Shown piece by piece: positions 58,906-64,000 of a stretch of DNA of 64,000 nt; position 1 is the stretch's first letter; every line of letters starts with the position of its first letter. The notes beneath the pieces were generated by a model. That model had not been told where the DNA came from. It made no database searches and saw only the letters and a program-made list of their open reading frames with translations. The translations under genes were made by a program, and so were the position numbers. The stretch spans positions 1 through 64,000 of the forward strand of contig NZ_JODR01000007.1 of NCBI RefSeq assembly GCF_000725885.1. The letters run 5' to 3'. This DNA comes from Streptomyces albus subsp. albus. GTDB taxonomy: Bacteria > Actinomycetota > Actinomycetes > Streptomycetales > Streptomycetaceae.

Positions 58906-59906
58906 TGCGGTCGGTCCGTACGCTCAGCGCCGTCGATTCGCACACCGAGGGGATGCCCACCCGGGTCGTCACCGGCGGGGTGCCGCCGATCCCGGGCGCC
59001 ACGATGGCCGAGCGCCGCCGCTACGCCGTCGAGCACCTGGACGAGCTGCGCCGGTTCCTGGTGGACGAGCCGCGCGGGCATCCGGCGATGAGCGGCGCGC
59101 TGCTCCAGCCGCCGGCCCGCCCGGACGCCGACTGGGGCGTGGTCTACGTCGAGGTGAGCGGCTTCCTGCCGATGTGCGGGCACGGCACCATCGGGGTGGC
59201 GACGGTGCTGGTGGAGACGGGCATGGTGGAGGTGACCGAGCCGGAGACGACCGTGCGGCTCGACACCCCCGCGGGCCTGGTGGAGGCCCGGGTCACCGTG
59301 CGGGACGGGGTGGCGGAGAAGGTCACCCTGCGGAACGTGGACGCGTTCGCACTGGAGCTGGACGCGAAGGTGACCGTGCCGGGCCTGGGCGAGGTCCGCT
59401 ACGACATGGCGTACGGCGGCAACTTCTACGCCATCGTGGAACTCGACCGGCTCGGGCTGCCCTTCGACCGCGCCCGCAAGGACGAGATCCTGGCCGCCGG
59501 GCTGTCGATCATGCGGGCGGTCGACGAGCAGAACCGCCCCGAGCACCCGGTGGACCCGGCGATAACCGGCTGCAAGCACGTGCAGTTCCTCGCGCCGGGT
59601 TCCCACGCGCGGCACTCGCGCAACGCCATGGCCATCCACCCCGGCTGGTTCGACCGTTCCCCCTGCGGCACGGGCACCTCGGCGCGGATGGCGCAGCTGC
59701 ACGCGCGCGGCGAACTCCCGCTGCACGCCGAGTTCGTCAACGAGTCGTTCATCGGCACCCGGTTCGTGGGGCGGCTGCTGGAGACCGTCGAGGTCGGCGG
59801 GCTGCCCGGCGTGGTGCCCGAGTTCTCCGGCCGTGCATGGCTGACCGGCACGGCGAACTACCTGCTGGATCCGAGCGATCCGTTCCCGTACGGCTTCGTG
59901 CTGTAG
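58905..59906 (+). CDS. 4-hydroxyproline 2-epimerase
   Basis: A 333-residue proline racemase-family enzyme with both catalytic cysteines: Cys91 in FLPMCGHGTIG and Cys254 in RSPCGTGTSAR. The two-Cys form separates racemases/epimerases from the Cys/Thr dehydratases of the same fold. It converts trans-4-hydroxy-L-proline to cis-4-hydroxy-D-proline, the first catabolic step, feeding the dehydrogenase encoded upstream. The DSHTEGMPTRVV opening is typical of hydroxyproline epimerases. It is coupled to the deaminase gene by a one-base overlap. Confidence 0.92.
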   Translation: MRSVRTLSAVDSHTEGMPTRVVTGGVPPIPGATMAERRRYAVEHLDELRRFLVDEPRGHPAMSGALLQPPARPDADWGVVYVEVSGFLPMCGHGTIGVATVLVETGMVEVTEPETTVRLDTPAGLVEARVTVRDGVAEKVTLRNVDAFALELDAKVTVPGLGEVRYDMAYGGNFYAIVELDRLGLPFDRARKDEILAAGLSIMRAVDEQNRPEHPVDPAITGCKHVQFLAPGSHARHSRNAMAIHPGWFDRSPCGTGTSARMAQLHARGELPLHAEFVNESFIGTRFVGRLLETVEVGGLPGVVPEFSGRAWLTGTANYLLDPSDPFPYGFVL

Positions 59907-59940
59907 CCCGAGGCCGCAGGCCGGATTGGAGGGACCCCTC

Positions 59941-61539
59941 ATGTCCCGTACGACCCCCGTACGGCCCCCGCGGCCGTCCCCCGGCGGCGCCGGGCTGTTC
60001 ACCCGCGCCGGTGTCTTCCGCCTCAAGCCCGTCGACTCCTCGGAGGCGGAGACGGCGGGCGGGCTGCGCCGCACCATGGGGTTGTGGCAGCTGGTCGCCC
60101 TCAGCCTCGGCGGGCTGGTCGGCGCCGGTGTCTTCTCGCTGGCCGGTGTGGTGGCCCACGAGGACGCGGGCCCGGCCGTGATGCTCTCCTTCCTGATCGC
60201 GATCGTCGCCAGCGGCGCCGCCGCACTGTGCTACGCCGAGTTCGCCGGCATGATCCCGAAAGCGGGCTCGGCCTACACCTACACCTATGCGGCGCTGGGC
60301 GAGGTCGTCGGCTGGGCCATCGGCTGGGACCTGCTGCTGGAGTACACCGCGATCGTCGCGGTGGTGGCCATCGCGGTGTCCGGCTACTTCTCCTACATCC
60401 TGGAGCGGGTAGGCATCGATCTGCCGCACTGGATGCTGGGAGCGCCGGGCACCGGATCCGGCCACCGGGTCGATCTGTTCGCGGCGCTGCTGTGTCTGCT
60501 GCTGGCGTTCGTCCTCTCGCGCGGCACCAAGGAGGCGGCCCGGTTCGAGACGGTGCTGGTCGCCGTGAAGCTGGGCATCGTCGCGCTGGTGGTGGCGGCG
60601 GGCGCCTTCCACATCTCCGCGGGCCATTTCTCACCGTTCCTGCCGTACGGCCTCGGGGGCGCGTTCACCGGCGCGGCCACCGCGTTCTTCGCCGTCTACG
60701 GTTACGACGCGATGAGTGCCGCCGCCGAGGAGAGCGCCGAGGCCAAACGACTGCTGCCCAAGGCCATCATGATCTCCCTGGGCATCGCCGCCGTGGTCTA
60801 TCTGCTGGTGTGCGTGGTACTGCTGGGCATGCAGGACCACCGGCACATCGACACCGCCAGCCCGTTCTCCAGCGCCCTGGAGTCGGTGGGGCTGGGCGCG
60901 CTGGGCCTGCTCGTCGCGGTGGGCGCGGTGATCGGGGTGACGACCTCCGCGTTCGCCAACATGCTCGCCGTCTCCCGGGTGTGGTTCTCGATGAGCCGGG
61001 ACGGGCTGCTGCCCCGCTGGTTCGCCCGCAACCATCCCCGCCGTCACGTTCCCACCCGGGTGATCTGGCCGGTCGGCATCGGTTCCGCCGTGATCGCCGG
61101 CTTCCTGCCGATCCGGGAGGCCGCGGATCTGACCAACATCGGCATCCTGGTGGCGTTCATCGTGGTGGCGGTCGCCGTCGTGGTGCTGCGCCGCACCCGC
61201 CCCGACCTGCCACGCGCTTTCCGTACCCCGCTGGTGCCGCTGGTGCCGGCCGTGGGCGTGGCCTTCTCCTGCTGGCTGATCGCCCACCTGGATGCCGTGA
61301 CCTGGCTGCGGTTCACCGGCTGGATGGTCCTCGGCATGGTCGTCTACGGCCTCTTCGGTTTCCGCAACTCGGCGCAGAACGGCCCGGCGGGCGCGGCGGC
61401 GAGTCCGGCTCCCGGCGCCGGCCCTCCCCCGCCGGGCGCGAGCCCGGCACCACCTGCTCCCCGCTCGCCCTCCGAACCCGCACAGTCCCCGACACCGTCC
61501 ACGTCCCCCGGCAACGAGAAGGAAGATCCCGCGCGATGA
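59941..61539 (+). CDS. APC-family amino acid permease, probable hydroxyproline transporter
   Basis: A 532-residue amino acid/polyamine permease with about 12 membrane helices. The first, VALSLGGLVGAGVFSLAGVV, carries the substrate-binding GxG turn of APC carriers, and CYAEFAGMIPKAGSAYTYTY follows. The last 60 residues are a Pro/Ala/Ser-rich cytoplasmic tail (GPPPPGASPAPPAPRSPSEP). ATG 59941 has GGAGGG upstream. Its place between epimerase and aldehyde dehydrogenase genes points to uptake of hydroxyproline; related CAT-type cationic transporters share the fold. The stop overlaps the next ATG. Confidence 0.87.
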   Translation: MSRTTPVRPPRPSPGGAGLFTRAGVFRLKPVDSSEAETAGGLRRTMGLWQLVALSLGGLVGAGVFSLAGVVAHEDAGPAVMLSFLIAIVASGAAALCYAEFAGMIPKAGSAYTYTYAALGEVVGWAIGWDLLLEYTAIVAVVAIAVSGYFSYILERVGIDLPHWMLGAPGTGSGHRVDLFAALLCLLLAFVLSRGTKEAARFETVLVAVKLGIVALVVAAGAFHISAGHFSPFLPYGLGGAFTGAATAFFAVYGYDAMSAAAEESAEAKRLLPKAIMISLGIAAVVYLLVCVVLLGMQDHRHIDTASPFSSALESVGLGALGLLVAVGAVIGVTTSAFANMLAVSRVWFSMSRDGLLPRWFARNHPRRHVPTRVIWPVGIGSAVIAGFLPIREAADLTNIGILVAFIVVAVAVVVLRRTRPDLPRAFRTPLVPLVPAVGVAFSCWLIAHLDAVTWLRFTGWMVLGMVVYGLFGFRNSAQNGPAGAAASPAPGAGPPPPGASPAPPAPRSPSEPAQSPTPSTSPGNEKEDPAR

Positions 61540-62984
61540 CCACCACTTCCGTCGACGAAGCCCTGCGGGCCGCCGCTGCCGCCGCCGGTCCCTGCGCCCG
61601 CACCACCCCCACCGCCCGGGCCGGCATGCTGACGGCCGTCGCCGACGCGCTGGAGGCCGAGCGCGCCGCCCTGGTCACCGCCGCCGACGCGGAGACCTCG
61701 CTCGGCACGGCCCGGCTGGGCGGCGAACTGACCCGCACCACCTTCCAGTTGCGGCTGTTCGCCGACGAGGTGCGCACCGGGGCGTTCTACGACGTACGCC
61801 TGGACCGGCCGGACCCCGAGTGGCCCACCGGACCCCGTCCGGATCTGCGCCGCTACCGCACGGCTGCCGGCCCGGTGCTGGTCTTCGCGGCGAGCAACTT
61901 CCCCTTCGCCTTCAGCGTCGCCGGGGGCGACACGGCCTCGGCGTGGGCCGCGGGCTGCCCCGTCGTCGTCAAGGCCCACCCCGGCCACCCCGAGCTGTCC
62001 CGCCGCACCGCCGCCGTCCTGCACCGCGCGCTCACCGAGGCGGGCGCCCCCGCAGGGACGTTCGCACTCATCGAGGGCGAGGCGGAGGGCGTCGCGGCGC
62101 TGCGGCATCCTGCGCTGGCCGCCGCCGCGTTCACCGGCTCGCAGCGCGGCGGCCTGGCCCTGGCCAAGGTCGCCGCCGAACGGGACACGCCGATCCCCTT
62201 CTACGGGGAACTCGGCAGCATCAACCCCGTGGTCGTCACCCCGGGTGCGGCCGAGGCACGCGCGGCCGGGATCGCCGAGGGGTACGTCGGCTCCCTCACC
62301 CAGGGCGCCGGACAGTTCTGCACCAATCCGGGCCTGCTGTTCGTTCCCGCCACCCCCGCCGGGCAGATGCTGGTGGAGGAGATCGCGACGCGGCTGCGCG
62401 AGGTGCCCGCCGCGCCGATGCTGGGCGGCTGGATCGCCGACGGGTATCTGGCGGGGGCGCGCCGGCTCGCGGAACAGCCCGGGGTGCGGACGCTGGTACG
62501 GCCGCAGGGACCGGAGGACGCGGCGGCACCAGGACCGCGGCTGCTGACGATGGATCTGGCGGCGTTCACCGCGGCCGGTGAAGCCGTCACCGAGGAGTGC
62601 TTCGGCCCACTGGGGCTTGTGGTGACGTACGACGACGCCGCCGCGCTCGACGATGTGATCGCGGTCCTGCCCGGCCAGTTGACGGCGAGCCTGCACGCGG
62701 AGCCGGCCGAGGCGGAAAGCGTCTCCGCACTGGCCGGAGCGCTGGCGGCACGCTGCGGACGGCTGTTGTGGAACCAGTGGCCGACGGGTGTGTCCGTCAC
62801 CCCCGCGATGCAGCACGGCGGCCCGTTCCCCGCGACGACGGCGCCCGCCACCACGTCGGTGGGCACGGCGGCCATGGAACGCTTCCTGCGGCCGGTCACC
62901 TACCAGTCCTGCCCGCAGGAGCTGTTGCCGCCCCCACTGCGCGACGACAACCCGTGGGGCGTCCCGCAGCGCGTCTCCGGCTGA
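61536..62984 (+). CDS. alpha-ketoglutarate semialdehyde dehydrogenase
   Basis: A 482-residue aldehyde dehydrogenase of the NADP-preferring ketoglutarate-semialdehyde type (a subgroup shorter and distinct from ALDH2). Active-site residues are Asn121 in AASNFPFAFSV, Glu225 in FYGELGSINP and Cys262 in GAGQFCTNPG. It oxidises the product of the deaminase to 2-oxoglutarate, the last step of hydroxyproline degradation and the entry to the citric acid cycle. ATG 61536 overlaps the permease stop (ATGA). It ends the operon; the following gene is convergent. Confidence 0.9.
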   Translation: MTTTSVDEALRAAAAAAGPCARTTPTARAGMLTAVADALEAERAALVTAADAETSLGTARLGGELTRTTFQLRLFADEVRTGAFYDVRLDRPDPEWPTGPRPDLRRYRTAAGPVLVFAASNFPFAFSVAGGDTASAWAAGCPVVVKAHPGHPELSRRTAAVLHRALTEAGAPAGTFALIEGEAEGVAALRHPALAAAAFTGSQRGGLALAKVAAERDTPIPFYGELGSINPVVVTPGAAEARAAGIAEGYVGSLTQGAGQFCTNPGLLFVPATPAGQMLVEEIATRLREVPAAPMLGGWIADGYLAGARRLAEQPGVRTLVRPQGPEDAAAPGPRLLTMDLAAFTAAGEAVTEECFGPLGLVVTYDDAAALDDVIAVLPGQLTASLHAEPAEAESVSALAGALAARCGRLLWNQWPTGVSVTPAMQHGGPFPATTAPATTSVGTAAMERFLRPVTYQSCPQELLPPPLRDDNPWGVPQRVSG

Positions 62985-63000
62985 GACGCGAAGTACGTGG

Positions 63001-63531
63001 CTACCCCACCGCGGCCCGGCGGGCGGCGAACGCCTTGCGGTCCACGGCCAGGGTGCCGGCGATGTTGTCGTGCCAGCAGCGGTGGTAGGGCTCGTCCCAC
63101 AGACAGGAGGCGGCGTTCACCAGGCCCACCAGCGGGATGACGGTCAGGAACAGATAGCAGCACTCCCGCGACAGGGCCTGGAGGAATCCGGGCCGGGAGC
63201 CGTCCCGCATCCGGACGATCCGCACCCCGAGCGCCGCCTTGCCGAGGGGGGAACCGAACCGGGAGAGGGCAAGGGGGTGGAGTACCAGCCAGACGAGGGC
63301 GGCGGCGCCCATCCCGGCGACGGCCCGGGTGTCGCCCTGCTGCGTAACAGTGGTGACCAAGCCGGTCACGGGAGCGCTCACCACGGCCCAGACCGCCATG
63401 TCCAGGACGCGGGCCGCCAGCCGGCGGGCCCGGCCGGCGAGCACGATGCCGGACTCGTACTGTCCGGCCGGCGGCGTAGGGCCCGGCGGCGGAACGGCGG
63501 TCCCGGTGGCCTGGGCATGGTCTGACGGCAT
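63001..63531 (-). CDS. RDD-family membrane protein
   Basis: A 176-residue protein with a Pro-rich N-terminal 45 residues, then an RDD domain: RARRLAARVLDMAVWAVVSA with the Arg-Asp core, a second membrane segment around VAGMGAAALVWLVLHPLAL, the SPLGKAALGVRIVRMRDG motif and a third segment CYLFLTVIPLVGLVNAASCL, then CWHDNIAGT. Function of RDD proteins is mostly unknown; some act as ion antiporters. ATG 63531 follows GGGGGAG. It is convergent with the hydroxyproline operon. Confidence 0.88.
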   Translation of the reverse strand: MPSDHAQATGTAVPPPGPTPPAGQYESGIVLAGRARRLAARVLDMAVWAVVSAPVTGLVTTVTQQGDTRAVAGMGAAALVWLVLHPLALSRFGSPLGKAALGVRIVRMRDGSRPGFLQALSRECCYLFLTVIPLVGLVNAASCLWDEPYHRCWHDNIAGTLAVDRKAFAARRAAVG

Positions 63532-63851
63532 GTCTCCCCCAAGTTGCAGTGCATTCCCCGCCCGCGCCGCGGGCCACCGCTGCACACCGTACCGACCCAC
63601 TGCACACCGGCCTCCGCCCGCACCCGCCGCCCCGGCACCGACCCCCTCCGCTTCCGCGGAACGCGGAACGCGGGATGCCGGACACCGGACGGGGCGCCGG
63701 GCGTGGGACGCCAGACACCGGCCAGCGAACGCCGGACTCCGGAGGCCAGGCGCCGGACACCGAACGCGACGTCAGACACCTGCCCCAGACACCGGACGTC
63801 GGCCCCAAGTACCGACCACCAGGCCCCGGACGGGAACGTTCCGGCGTCCGG
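63532..63851. other. intergenic stretch with degenerate short repeats
   Basis: About 320 bases upstream of the RDD gene without a credible gene on either strand. The stretch 63680-63800 is made of degenerate copies of a GACACCGGAC / GACGCCGG type word. No promoter elements could be assigned with confidence. Confidence 0.5.
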
Positions 63852-63893
63852 CCGTGTTCCGCTGTCGGCGGGATCGCCCACAGCGGAACACGG
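63852..63893. promoter_or_regulatory. long perfect inverted repeat between divergent genes
   Basis: CCGTGTTCCGCTGT (63852-63865) and ACAGCGGAACACGG (63880-63893) are perfect 14-base complements; inside, GGCG and CGCC pair around GGAT, so a nearly continuous hairpin can form. It lies 60 bases before the last gene of the window and may be an operator or a structured 5' leader. Confidence 0.7.
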
Positions 63894-63952
63894 TGGGAAG
63901 CGACGGTTCCGCAGGAAGGTTTCCCCGCATGAAAGCAGGAAGGAACCCCCGT

Positions 63953-64000
63953 ATGGAGACTGTCGAGTTCGTGGAGACGCTGCGCCGCGAGGGCGAGCTG
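63953..64000 (+). CDS. start of a probable maleylpyruvate-isomerase/mycothiol-dependent family protein (partial)
   Basis: Only the first 16 residues, METVEFVETLRREGEL, fall in the window. ATG 63953 is preceded by AGGAAGGA. The opening resembles the mycothiol-binding maleylpyruvate isomerase N-terminal family (commonly ...FVETLRREGELLAAAA), frequent in Streptomyces. The assignment is from this short motif only. Confidence 0.45.
   Translation, partial: METVEFVETLRREGEL

Noticed and set aside
1..64000. tRNA, rRNA, insertion sequences and phage attachment sites
   Set aside because: No cloverleaf, rRNA segment, transposase with terminal repeats or integrase was recognised by reading; a covariance-model or IS search would be needed to exclude weak cases.

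Overview
The window looks like a piece of a Streptomyces (or close relative) chromosome. Base composition is very GC-rich with GC-rich third codon positions, GTG starts are common, and genes overlap as ATGA/GTGA. The family content is typical of the group: SARP regulators, DUF397, DUF6087, DUF574 methyltransferase, SchA/CurD-type and TcmI-type polyketide genes. No rRNA, tRNA, insertion sequence, CRISPR array or replication origin was recognised.

Left part (1-14.7 kb), specialised metabolism and its control. The window opens in the 3' end of a type II aromatic polyketide locus on the + strand: multicopper oxidase, TcmI-type cyclase, acyl carrier protein, ketoreductase, SchA/CurD protein and a DUF1772 anthrone-oxygenase-like membrane protein, closed by a strong terminator at 3990-4020. 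After a small-gene and remnant region come a minus-strand set (SARP, type II thioesterase, SARP) and, divergently, a RiPP pair: a nitrile-hydratase-leader-like precursor (8594-8968) and a large leader-binding/YcaO cyclodehydratase (8995-11310). A NarL-type sensor kinase, its convergent response regulator and a cytochrome P450 follow. A perfect 22-bp palindrome lies between the last two.

14.7-31.6 kb is one minus-strand operon of 14 tightly overlapping genes that reads as a tetronate pathway. A fatty acyl-AMP ligase, an ACP and two acyl-CoA-dehydrogenase-like enzymes resemble the unsaturated-lipid loading system of ramoplanin and enduracidin. A single KS-AT-ACP module (malonyl signature, no reduction) would add a beta-keto unit. 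A FabH-like synthase, an FkbH-type glyceryl-ACP synthase, an ACP, an E2-type acyltransferase and an alpha/beta hydrolase correspond to the AbyA1-A5 / Agg1-5 set that builds, acetylates and eliminates to a 5-methylene tetronate. A Sfp-type PPTase with an unusual His/Asp repeat tail, an FAD monooxygenase and a DUF4260 membrane protein complete it. The inferred product is a 3-(polyunsaturated acyl)-5-methylidene tetronate.

31.9-38.3 kb holds general genes: GH15 glucanase, an Rrf2 regulator with a matched pair of operators, a frameshifted amidohydrolase, a Tat-exported hydrolase and a urea transporter. 38.4-45.8 kb (minus strand) is a class I lanthipeptide locus: SpaB_C-type protein, LanB, FxLD-family precursor and LanC. 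LanB and LanC carry long low-complexity insertions. 46-49.8 kb has a TTC38-like protein, a Cys-rich pentapeptide-repeat protein and a DUF574 methyltransferase.

50-53.6 kb is a molybdate locus (MerR-HTH/TOBE protein, ModA, fused ModB-ModC). 53.8-63 kb is a complete trans-4-hydroxyproline catabolic operon with its XRE-cupin regulator: three-part D-hydroxyproline dehydrogenase, deaminase, epimerase, permease and ketoglutarate-semialdehyde dehydrogenase. Two copies of one operator control it. The window closes with an RDD membrane protein, a large inverted repeat and the start of a probable mycothiol-dependent-enzyme gene. A recurring oddity is low-complexity, minisatellite-encoded segments inserted in or appended to otherwise conserved proteins (PPTase, LanB, LanC, ModBC, hydroxyproline dehydrogenase ferredoxin subunit, pentapeptide protein).
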